64,000 nucleotides of DNA from Paramacrobiotus metropolitanus (lineage: Eukaryota > Tardigrada > Eutardigrada > Parachela > Macrobiotidae): NCBI RefSeq assembly GCF_019649055.1, contig NW_026570237.1:1364001-1428000 (forward strand). Reading direction: 5' to 3'. Below, piece by piece: positions 36,505 to 49,200 of the stretch. Both the position numbers and the translations under genes were made by a program. Below the pieces are notes generated by a model that was not told the origin of the DNA, did no database searches, and worked only from the letters and a program-made list of their open reading frames with translations. Each line of letters opens with the position of its first letter. Positions within the stretch are counted from its first letter, which is position 1.

Positions 36505-37724
36505 TCAGCAGGACTTACTGATCCGAAATTGTAATGGCGACAATTTAGTGACTTTGGTTTGGAATCCGTAAGCATGGATATTGACGTCGGCTTGTGTTTT
36601 GTTATTTTTGTATTAAATACTATTTTGTGATAGCATGAATGTAAGTAAATTAGTGATTACTGTCATTGCTGGTTTCTTTTATATATGATAATTGCTTCGT
36701 TGGAGTTATCGGTTTCAGTTCGCATTTCAGGGATTCTTTTAATCAGTCGTTGCTATTGTTTTTTATATGCTAAGGCATCGTATTGTTTTGTTTAATAAAG
36801 AAGACGCTGTTGGTTTGTCACTAAGAAATGCAAAGGAATTTCACAAGGAAAAAACAAAGTACTACCGCTTATTTCTACACTACGTTAACCACGCCACCCG
36901 CCCGGTGAGGCAGGCTGCACAGTGTAAGCTAAAAACAGCTGTAGCAACAACTGCATTCCTTCCATTTATTTTGCACTGCACTTCTATTTTTTGTTCGGAC
37001 TGTTCGATGAGTTTTTGAAAGTTCTCGCGCATTTTCACGATTTCACTATTTCTCATGTTGCAGTTATTGCATTTATACTACGAGTATGAATTTCAGTTTT
37101 AGCCTACCAGTGTGAGTGTTACGTAGATTTTGATGGAGTGCTGCAGCTGCTGCTGGACGAATACTCGTTTCATCTCCGTTTCCCCTCTGCTGTGAGGAGC
37201 ATGTTTTCCTCAAATGATTCCACGGTATTTTGGGACGCTGTCACCACTACTCGTAGTGGACAGATTGCTCCCTAGTTGATTAGCTGTTGGGCAGGAATCT
37301 CCCAGTTTCGAAATATTGACTCGAGGATTGGCTCCACTGCAGATTTGCTGCGTGAAGAACTCTCGTCTCTAAGGTTGGTATTGGATTTTCTGGTCACGGC
37401 TAGCATAAGCAGGAGCTGCAGGACTCCGTATAAATTTAAAAAAATTGCGGAATTTTTATACAATTTGAGTTTGGCAGCCGCTGTAGTCAAGGCCTTTAAG
37501 AGTGTCACTTGTCACTTTGTGCAGTAAATGCGGTCTGCCCACCAAACGAAAAATACAGTATACTTGGGCCCTTGGCCTATCGTTCGTCTGCTTTAAAACT
37601 GGCAACGAGAATATGCTATCATTGTCACGTTGTGATTGACTTTAATTTCCTTGATTGATTTGATGTTAATTTTAATTCATTGGTTTTTCGTCGATTGTAA
37701 TTTGTACTGTTTTAGGCAGGAGCG
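36505..37724. other. Spacer between units B and C
   Basis: No gene is visible. It contains the poly(A) signal of unit B, the repeated non-coding element (36845-36945) and the upstream block shared with A and B (about 37150-37320). TTTTAG followed by GCAGGAGCG lies directly before the ATG of unit C, again like a 3' splice site. The MITE of the A-B spacer is absent here, so it inserted after the duplication or was lost. Confidence 0.5.
36845..36945. repeat. Conserved non-coding spacer element, copy 2
   Basis: Contains ACCGCTTATTTCTACACTACG and CCCGGTGAGGCAG, matching copies 1, 3 and 4 in order and spacing. Confidence 0.55.
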
Positions 37725-40700
37725 ATGTCCGATCCGGTAACATGCGCCGTGCTGTTATGTCCTTCGGCGGAGCAGTCGCGTTCTTTACGGAGTGTGTGTT
37801 TCTTCGATTTCCCGCATCCGAACGATCCGCGCTATCCCGTCTGGATTGAGCGCACTCTGCGATCAGAAGACTGGACTCCGTCTTCATCCAGCAAGATCTG
37901 CAGCAAACACTTTCGTTCGACCGATATCATCGCGTTGCCGCACGCAGATGATTCCAAACGAACGGAGAAGCGGCTGAAATACGATGCGCTGCCGTGTGTT
38001 TTCGAAGGCATCCCCGATTCCATGCGTCCACCAGCCGATGTGGTGCCGCGCGCTGACAGCCCCGAAATTATTCTGGCTGGTCAGAGTAAGTGCGGATTCC
38101 AGCAGTTTTTTTTGTTGACATGATCCATAATCAAATGATAGACGAATTCTGTTTTGAATAATCCGGAAATAAAAATTATTTGAAAATTGAAAATAAAATT
38201 TCAGTAGGGAAGCAATTTGTCAACCAAGGCATTTCCGATTCTATGCGACCGCCAACCGATGTGGTGCCGCGCCCCGACAGCCCCGAAATCGTTCCGACCA
38301 CTAACTGTAAGTGTCACTGTGTTAGTGCTTCTCAAAAATTTTAATTGTTGGTTAATCCCGTCTGCTAAAATTACATGAGCTAGCCAGATTCTGTTTTAAT
38401 GATTCTGGGTTTTCCAATAAAATAAAAGATTAGTACTGAAGTAGGGACGAAAACTATCTAAAATGGCTTTTAGCTTGTACAAGTTGTCAATAAAGCAGCA
38501 TCTACCAGGTGAGCGAAGTGACGACCACGTAGTACGATGTTGTTTGTGAATGTTAAATTAGGACGATGAAAGCTTGGCAGTTTGATTTTGCATTTTGTTA
38601 TTTGTTTTCTGACAACATTCTGCTGCATCCTTAACAGTGGAAATATTGACTTCACTGATGGTGAGCGGTATATTTTCGTGCTCTGTAAATTGGTATGATA
38701 CCGTAGTTAGAGCGGTTCCTAACCTTTTCATAAACATTTTAACACATACATTGAGATTTTTTCAGTTGCAGATTGATTTGCAAAATATGTCATGCGATAG
38801 CTCATAACACTGCTTTGCAAAGACGTTTTACGTTGTTTTGTTTCAGGTTCAAAGAAGCGGTCTGCCGATTGCATGGACGACAACATCTGTGATGAAACTC
38901 AGAAAGAATCCAGTGACCTCCTGAATGCCTCAACCGAAGTCGCCGAGGCACCCACAAATGCGCATTTGAATGTTTCACTCACAGATCCAGCAATCCTATC
39001 GAATAACTCTACAGGTGCGAATGCCCCCGGACCTGTTTTTTCGGCAGCCGCAGTTTCAGGCGCGAAAAGGACCAGACTTCTTCCTCCTCCTGTCGTCTGC
39101 GCGCCGAAAACAATCCCCATTCGACCCCCGTGTTCGTTAGCCCGGAAGTTCGTCGACGGACGACTAACAGGGGTGCAGCACTGCTCGCAGCACATACCCG
39201 TGGATTATCCTGCTCCCACGGGCGCCGACGAGGCCCTCAGGTGCTGTGTTCCTGGATGTCTTAACCGGCGCGATAATAATCCGCAAGGGAGAATCTATTT
39301 TCACGCGTTTCCCACGGACAAGCGCTTCCAGACCGAATGGATCAAGCGGGTTGCGTTTTCTAGCTTTTGGCAGCCGGCTGCGCATTCCGTTGTGTGCAGC
39401 GTCCATTTTCTCAGCTCGGATTACGGTTTTATTGGTAGCATTTTGTGTCTGAAACCGACAGCGATTCCGTCACGGTTGGGATGCCGGAACGGACTGATGC
39501 GGAAGTTGAATGGACCGTGCCCGTTCAGTCGGGTGTGTGCCATCTGCGGGTGTTGGAGAGCCATCAAGCAGGACTCCTACTACAAATCCGCGTCGCGAAT
39601 GGCGTTTATTCCGTTTCCTGAAGAACCGAGCGAGCGACAGAAATGGTTGACGGCCTGTAATGGAGTTTCGTGTGAGGGTCAATTATATGCCTGCGAGCGG
39701 CACTTTGTCCTGGCTGACATTCTGGCACGCTTTGAGCAGGACAGAGAAATGAAATTCGAACTGCAACGACGTGACGATATCCTGCCACATCCCAGCTTCC
39801 CTGTTTTTATTCCGTTCCCTCTGGAAAAGCGAGCGCCGACAATGTCCGGTAGCACACAGGTTGCCATTGGTCCACTTTCTTCACCTACGAATAGCTCCAA
39901 CAGCAGCAAAAATCCCTTGAATGGGGCCGTTCTACAGAACCCGACGGTTGCAAATACTCCATTTTCTTTAGTGATACGGTCAGCAAAGCATTCTACCAGT
40001 CCGGAAGGTTACAGAATCTTACTGATGCCTAAGCAGATTGCACTTCCGGCTGTTGCTTCTCCGACTGCGCTTCCTCCGGTTGGTCCTTCGAGGGAAGCTT
40101 TTGTTCGAACCAATCCATCAATACCAATGAAGCCATCCCAGCTGCCGACATGCAGTGAATGTGGTATGCGCTTCGGCGCAGACATACAGTATTGTGCCGT
40201 ATCCACGAGTATGAGCACGGAAACATGGCAGTATCTGACGATCTGATAAGCACAACCGCGTGCGCTGCATGTGCAGCAAAATTTGACAGCTTCGCCGCGT
40301 TGGTACAGCATGTGAAGATTCACGGTAGACAAACGGAGGAATGTCCCGTTTGTCAGCGACGTTTCTATGCATTGAAGGACCATATCCGTCGTCATCATCC
40401 GTCGCAAGTGAATGCAGCATGTTGTGTACCGGGATGCCGGATCGTCCGCCAAGAGTCGTCACAAACAGCCAAAGTGTTGTTCTTTCCGTTCGTTGGGGCA
40501 ACTGATCCGCGGTATAAAACGTGGACACAGCGATTGCGCTACAACTCATCCTGGGCTCCCGATTTTGACGAGAGAATCTGCAGTGATCACTTTCACCAGT
40601 CCGAAATCGAATCCGACAAGAACGGCTCTCGTCTCACAAGAACAGCTCTGCCCAGTCAGCTGTCGTGCGTGACTTCATTAAGCGGGTTTACCGCAGCAGA

Positions 40701-43284
40701 TATGGCTTCCGGAGCAGTTGGGTGTGCCGTGTGTGGCTTGCGTCCGCCAGGTGATAGACTACCGAAAGCATCAGAAAAGCTGCAGTTTTTTCGCGCGCCT
40801 CGTGCCGAGTCGGAAACCTTAAGGCAGAAATGGGTGGAGTTCTGCAGTCAGCAGCGCAGTGATATCGACTGGACATCCATCGGGGCAGATATGCCGTGGT
40901 ACCTGTGTGAAAACCATTTTGAGGAGAAATACAAAAACGATGTGGAAGGGCTGGGCTCCGTTGGTGAAGCAGTTCCGTCCTTGACTTATTCCTTGGACGT
41001 TAACTACACCGACCCGAAGCTGACGGCATCTCACTCACTGATGCGTGAAGGCATTTTCTGCTGCGTGCCGGGATGTGAAGCTGCTTTAGAAAAGGGGTAT
41101 TCGGTGGTAGGAAAGTTTTTCTGTTTCCTTCCACCAGCAGATGAGCGGTATGATGAGTGGTTGCGGATGGTGAGGTATAATTCTTCCTGGAATCCCGAGG
41201 GTCGTACCAGAATTTGTCGGGAACACTTTCCTGCATCGGTAATCAAGCACCGCATGAGGGATTCCAAACCAGCTGTGCGTCTACTTAGATCTGCTTTCCC
41301 CACGCAGCTTTCCTGCATGGAATCTTTGTGCACATTCACACCGGCCGACATGATTGCGGGAAAACAAGGTTGTGCTGTGTGCGGTCTGCGCCCGTTTGAA
41401 CCAAATCGAAGACTGAAAGCCTCGGAGAAACTGGAGTTCTTTCGGGCACCATCGGGTGAAATCAAAGAGAAATGGATTGATTTTTGCAAGTCGCAAAGGA
41501 ATGATATTGACTGGATTTCGATCCCGGAAGAAACACCGTGGTTCCTCTGTGAAAATCATTTTGATGCGCAGAACAAGGCGAAATATGCTGCGCAGAAAGC
41601 GATTCCTTCCCTTCCGTTTTTCAAGTATGCCAGTGCGAGAGATTTGGAATCTAATCCAGGTAAGAAGGAAGAAATTAAGCGACGTCAATCTGTTTGCTGT
41701 GTGCCGGGATGTCGGAAATTCCCATGGGACGAAACGCCTCCGGCTGTGTTTGGATACTTCAAGTGGTCAAAGGTGAATCGGAATGAATGGACGAATCGTA
41801 TCCGGTGTTCCCTTTCATGGAGTCCTAAGAAAAGCGATCATGTGTGTAGTCGCCATTTCTGTCCGGAAGATCTTTGCAGCACAACTTCCGATCAATCGGT
41901 AAAAGCCCCGAGGTTGAGAGTGAACGCAATGCCGTCTCAGCTGGATTGCACTGAACAGTACCGCGCTCCAAAAAATGCAGATACGCTAGTGGGAAGGGAA
42001 GCTGTACAGACGTGCTGTGTGTGTGGATGTTGGCGGCCACTGGACGAGACTTGTCTTATTCCTTCCGAGAGGCTGAGCTTCTTTCCTTTTCCGGATGACG
42101 ATATCCTACGTAATTCATGGATAACTGCTTGTCGCCAGTGGAATCCCAGTTTGACGGTGTCGAATGAATGTGTTATTTGTGAAAATCATTTCATGATGGA
42201 TAATTTGACGCGGCTGTTGGAGGATGACAGTGAAACCGGGTTGGTACCGAAGAGCGACGCGATTCCAACGGAAAGGACATTTGCTGAGCTGCCTGTCAGG
42301 TTAAATAAACGCGGCACAGCTGTGCGAAGCAATAACAGCAAGCCAAGGGAACGCTACAGCGCCAACAAGTGCTGCGTACCGGGATGTGGGAATCGTGCGC
42401 AGTTTGAGGGCAAAAAGGAGAAGATAACTTTTCATATGTTCCCGAGCCTTGGCACATCGCCCCGCTTTTGTGAATGGTTGAACCGGATTCGCTGTGCGAT
42501 TTCCTGGAAACCTGATCGACATAGTCGAGTGTGTAGTAAGCATTTCTGTTCACAGGATTTTATGGAGGAGACATTAAAAGGAAAACAACCGCGCACTAAT
42601 CTGCTGAAGAGAGATGCGGTGCCGTCTCTGCTACAGTGCGTTGAAAAGTTTCGCAGCCCGATGGATTTGAGTGAACCGGTTGAGGTCAGTGCAGTACGCA
42701 GTTGCTGTGTGTGTGGCTGGTGGCGCAGTGCTCACAAGAAACTTGTCCGATCGGAAGTACTGACGTTGTTCCCTTTTCCTTCGGATGGTGAGCAGCGCGA
42801 ACGCTGGGTGAATATGTGCCGCGAATGGAATCCCGATTTCGAACTCTCAGATGGATCATTGGTGTGTGAAAATCATTTTCAGTTAGACGAATTGTCTTGG
42901 GTAGTGGAAAATAAGTCGAACATGGAGCTCAAATTGCGAAGCGATGCAGTTCCGTCGGAGAGATGTCTTCGTACGATGAACGCTGCAGACAATCCGAGCA
43001 CGCGCGGCCACACTGCTGATGTATTGGCAGGATTACCGGTTGATGATCTCTCTGGACTTCCTTCGTTTGATCCCGACGCAGATACGGTGCGGGAGGATGA
43101 AAGTGAAGTTGGCAGTGGCGCTGGGGTCTGTGAAGAAAGAGATGTTGTGTTGGTGGAGGAGAGCGCTTGGGATTTCGATGCCAGGGAGGGTGAGGGTTCG
43201 CTCATGGAAGTTGAGGATGCTGACGCACCTTTAATGGACATCACAAACTCCGTATGGACATCACCAACACCTTTGAGAACGTGA
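37725..43284 (+). other. Unit C THAP array (11 domains)
   Basis: Exon 1 is a THAP domain (ICSKHF, DALPCVF). Exon 3 has one a/b pair, a Ser/Pro linker, a finger 1 broken by the 5-base insertion, two further C2H2 motifs, and then four a/b THAP pairs read in one long frame to the stop at 43284. All metal-ligand patterns of the ten later domains are present (CCVPGC...CSVHF to CCVCGWWRS...CENHF). The part before the insertion and the part after it are in different frames. Confidence 0.8.
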
Positions 43285-46200
43285 TACGTGTGATACGTGT
43301 AGAATTTCCAATACGTGTGATACGTGTAGAATTTTGCCGTTTGTGATACGTGTAGAATTTCCAAAATATAACAGACTCACAACTGACAACAACGCATAAC
43401 ATGTTTAGTTATGAATGACACTGGTTAAAAAAGACAAAAACATAAAATTAAATCAACATGAAAATTAGTTACTAATTCTGAGACTACTCGAATTAATTTT
43501 GTAAATGTTATTTTCTGATGAATGATGTAGCACGAGACTTATATTGCAGGATTGAGTTATGTTACCTTGTGGACGTTTTATGGTTTCAGTTGGCACCCTG
43601 TATGACATGTCATTAGCGCTGTCGGTTACGACAGAAGATTCAGTGGAGATTGCTCCTCCGTCGCCCCAGCGATGTGCTCCGGATGACGTGTTAATGTGTA
43701 AAACGAACTGCTGATCCCTTTCTTGTTATAAATGAATAATAATAGGCACCTGGTCATTTTAGACTGTGACTGCTGTCATAAATTCCTCCCTACTCCGTGT
43801 TGGCTGCACGCTGCCAGTGTCTGTGATGAGCCAGTTATTCCGTTGTCCGTCGGCAGTTTGCCCAAGATGCTCTACTTGGATGTTTGCGACGATTCGTTAA
43901 CAGGTAAATTGGCTGACTTTCGCTCGCGTTTTCAAGCACATACATAACTGATTAATTCGTTTAGGGAAAGCTGTGTTTGCCAAGGAAGTCATTGTCCGTC
44001 ACACGGTGTTTGGGCCGTTAATTGCGCCGTTAATGCCGGGTAACAGCGAGAAGGCGTTGTATATTTGTATTACGGAGGAGCACCGTAAATATTACGAACT
44101 TGAGTCGGATTACGCGTGTAACTGGATGAAGCATGTCCGCTTTGCGGACAACCTGCAAAACAGCAATTTGCTGGTGTTCTCGCGCGGATCGCAAGTGGTC
44201 TTTGTCACCATTAAGACAGTGTCGCCGCACGAAGAACTGAAGGTCTGGTATTCCAAACAGTACCTGGATATGGTGGACACGCCGGTAAACGCTGCTGTTG
44301 TGGACTTTCAACTGAAAATGGAGGATGAAGGTGAATATTTTGTCAAGCGAACGGTATTCGATTTGGCTTAGATAACGTGTTTCTGCAGTAAAGGGAACTT
44401 TTTTACCATCTGATGATTACGCCGAAGTGGCAGACGCAGTACCGAGGAACAGTAAAGTGACCGGAAGTTCCCCAGTGGAAGCTGTTTGTGTTTCTCATTT
44501 GCCGATGGAAAGCGGGTCATCGTTGCCAGTGACTGTGGACGCTGATTACCGACAGACTGACGAAGGCTTTCGTGTACGCTCGAAACCCAGGCGAACAAGA
44601 AAAACGGAAAATTTTTATACCAGCAATATATGCTCGGAGTGCAATATGAGATTTCGGAAGGAAGATATGCTGCGTTTGCATCAGTTCAGTCACACGGGCT
44701 ACGATGAACAGCCTGAACGAGAGTGTCCTGAATGCTCGAAACATTTCGACGGTTTTCCCGCTTTACTAAAGCATGTCGACGAGCATGGTACACCGCTTGT
44801 GCAGTGCCCGGTCTGCAATGACACGTGCAGTTTGGGCGTTATCCTCGTGCATCTTCGCCGCTACCATCCCGGAGTCGAAAGAGGAAAGCTATATGAGAAG
44901 CGTTTGAATTGTGATAAATGCGGTATGCGATTTTCCTATAACTTCCTCTACCGTTTACACCAGCTGGGTCATCAGGACAAGGAGTGTGTCGACAGCATAA
45001 AAATTTCGCGAAAATGTCCGGAATGCGGTGACATGTTCGAAAACTTGGAAGAATTGGCGGAGCACGTGGATGTGCACGGAAAGCTAATGAAGAAATGTCC
45101 AGTGTGCAACGGCTATTACCCTGGCATGGAGAAACATATTGCACGTGATCATCCGCAGTATTTGGCCGAAACACGTTGCCCGGAATGTGGGAAAGAATGC
45201 GCGAATGAATCGTCCTTACTGCACCACCTGCAGGTTCGTTTGTACATTCATCGAGGGTCGTTAAATACTTGACTACGTTTACATATTCCTAACGTGGTTA
45301 TACTTTTAGGGTCATCAGATGAGAGCATCTTTAGATAGCTTGACATGTGACGAATGCAGACTGCAATTTGCGAAAGACAGTTTATACGTCCTGCACAAGA
45401 GCAGTCATGAAACTCCAGCCTGTCACGCTATTTCCGGCGCGCAAAAGTGCCCTGAATGCGACGAAGAGTGTGACGGCATGGGTGCACTGCTGGAGCATGT
45501 TGTCAAGCATGCTGTCGCCGCGCAGAAATGCCCCGAATGCTACCATTGGTTCCCCCGCCACCGTCTGCGTTTTCACATAAAGCGTCACAAATCGGCGCAT
45601 CATTCTGTGTTACAAGAGAAAGAGTCAGTGAAAAGACCAAATTTGGCTGCGTTGACTTGTGCTGATTGTGGACTGCGGTTTTCTACCGTCGAGCTTGTCC
45701 ATTTGCACAAGAATAAGCATTTGGAAGATAAGATTTCCGTCAGCACCAGACAATGTCCTGAATGTAGTAGATCGTTTGCCGTCGCGGACGACCTTGTGAA
45801 GCACGTTGAAGAACACGCGACTATTACGAGGAAATGTCCAGTGTGTGGTGTGTGGCGTGCACAAATGAGTCAGCACCTCGCTCAAAAGCATCCTGGGTAC
45901 AAGGACGAAACACAGTACAAATGTCCACAGTGCAATCAACGCTTCCGGTTACGCCGCCGCTTGGAAGAACATATGCTGGTGCGTGATGATGAATTCATAC
46001 GAGATTTGCCACTTCTGATGATATACTAATTTTAAAGTTATTGCTTCAAAGTCCTCACTTGGGGTTCAACTTGCAAACACAAAAAGCTTTATTCTCACAA
46101 AGTCTATCCAGTACAAGTTATGGGCCGGTTAAACGCACGCTGTTGCAATTGTGATCATTTGTTCAACTTGTAACGGCGTGTGCGATCGGTGTGTATTATC

Positions 46201-49200
46201 TGCGCATTAAAATGTGAAACTAAAAAGCAAAATGAGTTTTTATTTTTGTAATTTTTCCACACCTAATAGGAAATTGGAACATGCGTTCTGTTTTTTTTTT
46301 CAAAACATATAGCGAAAGTGATAGGTTGTTGAGAAATGTCGAAGCGGGGATACTTGTTCTAATGATCGCATTTTAATTTCAGAGGCACGGACAGCAGGGC
46401 CGTTTCCGGAAAACCACATGTACTCAGTGTGGTTTGCGTTTCAGCACCAAATTATTGTGTCGCATCCATGAATACGAGCACGGAGACAAAGAATTATCAG
46501 ACGATCTGCCAAACCAAACTACATGTGCTGAATGTGCGGAAGAATTGGAAGGTTTCGATGCATTGGTGAAGCACGTCAGAATACACGGCCGGCAGACGGA
46601 GGAATGCCCGGTTTGTATGGGACGTTTTCATGCGCTGAACGAACATATTCGGTATCATCATCCCGGCTGCCAGTACCGGGTGAGGAAGAACTATACATTT
46701 TCTACGGAAGACAATTCTTACCGGTGTGGAGAATGCGGGAAGGAATTCAAGTCCGGTGTCGGTCTAACCGCGCATGTCAATGTATGTCAACTGGTTTCGA
46801 AGGGTTTTTCGTTTCGATTAATTTGTTCGTTTATTTTGTTCGATCGCATGAATACTGTTCGAACGAATAGTATTTACGAATCAGTGTTTTCGGGCATTCT
46901 GCAGTTAAGTTGATGGGTGCTTCGTTGCAGAGCCACGTCACGAAAGCTTTACTGACCGCTCGAACGTGTAGCGATTGCGGTCTGCGATTCAAGACAGATA
47001 TCGGATGCCGACTGCACACAGTGCGTCATGGAAATGTAGAATTAACGGAGACCATGCGTGACACACGACGGTGTCCTGAATGCCGTCGGAACTTTGAAAG
47101 ACTGGAGGAATTGCTGGACCACATTAGCAATCACGGGAGATCAACGGAAAAATGCCCGGTGTGCGGAGACTGGTATGCTGCTTTGACTGTTCACATCCGG
47201 CGTGACCATCCAGATTTCCTCCCCAAAAATGCTATTACACCACGAAAATCTACGAGCGACGGCTTGAATGCTGATGATGCCATCGACGATGTCTGCAAAT
47301 GTCCAGATTGCGGCAAAGAGTTTAATTCACGCACCAGTTTTAACAAGCATGTTGTGGTATGTGCAGTGGCTACTGGTAGTTATTCGCGTATGAAAAATAA
47401 AGTATGAACTTGTAGGCAGTTAAAAATTTACGTGGTTCACATTTTTAGAATCACCGGACAACCGACAAGCTCAAAACTCTGACGTGCAGCGAGTGCGGTC
47501 TGCGATTTACAAGCGATGTGTTGTGCCGGTTGCATGAGGTCTGCCATGGCAAAGTAGAGGTGTCGGAGGCTGCTCGTGCCACTCGAGATTGCCCGGAATG
47601 CGATAAAGTCTTTGCAGAACTTAATGAATTGGTGGAACATGTGGCACTGCATGGAAGACACACGGATAAATGTCCGGTGTGCGGACAATGGTATGCCTCG
47701 CTGAAAGAACACATTCGCCGTGACCATAATGAACATTTCGCGGAATTCGTCGCTCAAGAGAAACTAAACTGCGCCACGTCCAAGTCGAAGGAACGTGGTG
47801 GATATCGGTGCGGGAAATGTGGAAAAGAACTTCCCACGCGTAACAGCTACGATTTACATATGAAGGCGGGTGTTTTTTATATTACTAAACTGTTCGTTTT
47901 CAGCCACATGAAACTAATTTTCAGGCTCATCGTTTCAACGAAGTTACTACTGTTGCATTTGTAGAGTCATCGGTTGAAAGAAATGAAATACGGGCATCTG
48001 ACGTGTAGCGACTGCGGACTGCGGTTTGGAAGTGAATCCTTATGCAATTTGCATCGGATGCAGCATGCTGATAAGGACAATTTGACCGATCGTCAGGTGG
48101 ATGTGGATGATTGTCCGCAGTGCGGTGAATCCTTCCAAGAAGTTAAAGAACTGGTGGAACATGTGGCATTACATGGAAGACGCACGGATAAATGCCCGGT
48201 GTGCGGTCAGTGGTACGCCGCGTTGAAGGAGCACATCCGTCGTGATCATAATGAACATTACACGGAATTCGTCGCTCAAGAAAAATCAACTAGCGACACG
48301 CCCAAGACGAAGAAACACGGTGAATATCGTTGCGAGAAATGTGGAAAGCTGCTTCCCACGCGTACCAGCTACGATTTTCATACGAAGGTGGGTGTTTTTT
48401 TCAGTGCGGTGTTGATTTTGAGCTGCAGGAGGATATCCATTTCAGGCTCATCGTTCCAACGAAGTGACGTACAATTCTGTGACTTGCAACGATTGCGGAT
48501 TGCGATTTAGAAGCGGGTTGCTGTGTCAGCTGCACAAATTGCAGCATGCCAGCGACGGATGCAGCAACGAGGAATTAAAAAACACAAAATCCTGCCCCGA
48601 ATGTGAAGAAGAATTCCAAGGAGTCGCATTGTTGGGTGCTCACGTTGCTGTACATGGCAAAGCGACCAGCAAATGCCCGGTGTGCAGTCGTTGGTACGGT
48701 GCTCTCCGATTCCACGTGCGGCGCGAACATCCAGAACATTTTTTGAAATATACCGCACAGTTAAATGCCAATCGCGTACAAGTCCCGGCTAAAGCCGTAT
48801 CTGATGAATCGAAGCGAAAAGAGACTCCACGGAAAGGCTATCGTTGTCCGAAATGTTCCAAGAGTATTGAGAATTTCAGTGCTTTCACGTGCCACATGCA
48901 GCAGGTTAGTGTATTTATGTGAGAAAATTTGTTTGGCATTGTTTAATGAATTTAATAATGCTTGCTTTTAGAGTCATGGCGTGGAAGAGCCAGCCGGCAT
49001 TGGGACGTGCGACATGTGCGGTTTGCGGTTTCTGAGCGAACAGCTTTGTGAACTGCATAAAGTACAGCACGGATTATTTAGCAAAAATCTACAGTGCACA
49101 GGAAAATGTCCCGAGTGTGGAGGGAAATTTCAGCAGTTGCAAGCGTTGGCAGAGCATGTTGCCACGCACGGAGTGCAGACGGAGAAATGTTATGTATGCA

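Noticed and set aside
15254-45272. Repeated finger modules as a possible CRISPR array or satellite DNA
   Set aside because: The repeats are protein-coding exons with introns and codon-level conservation, and repeat lengths are those of zinc-finger modules.
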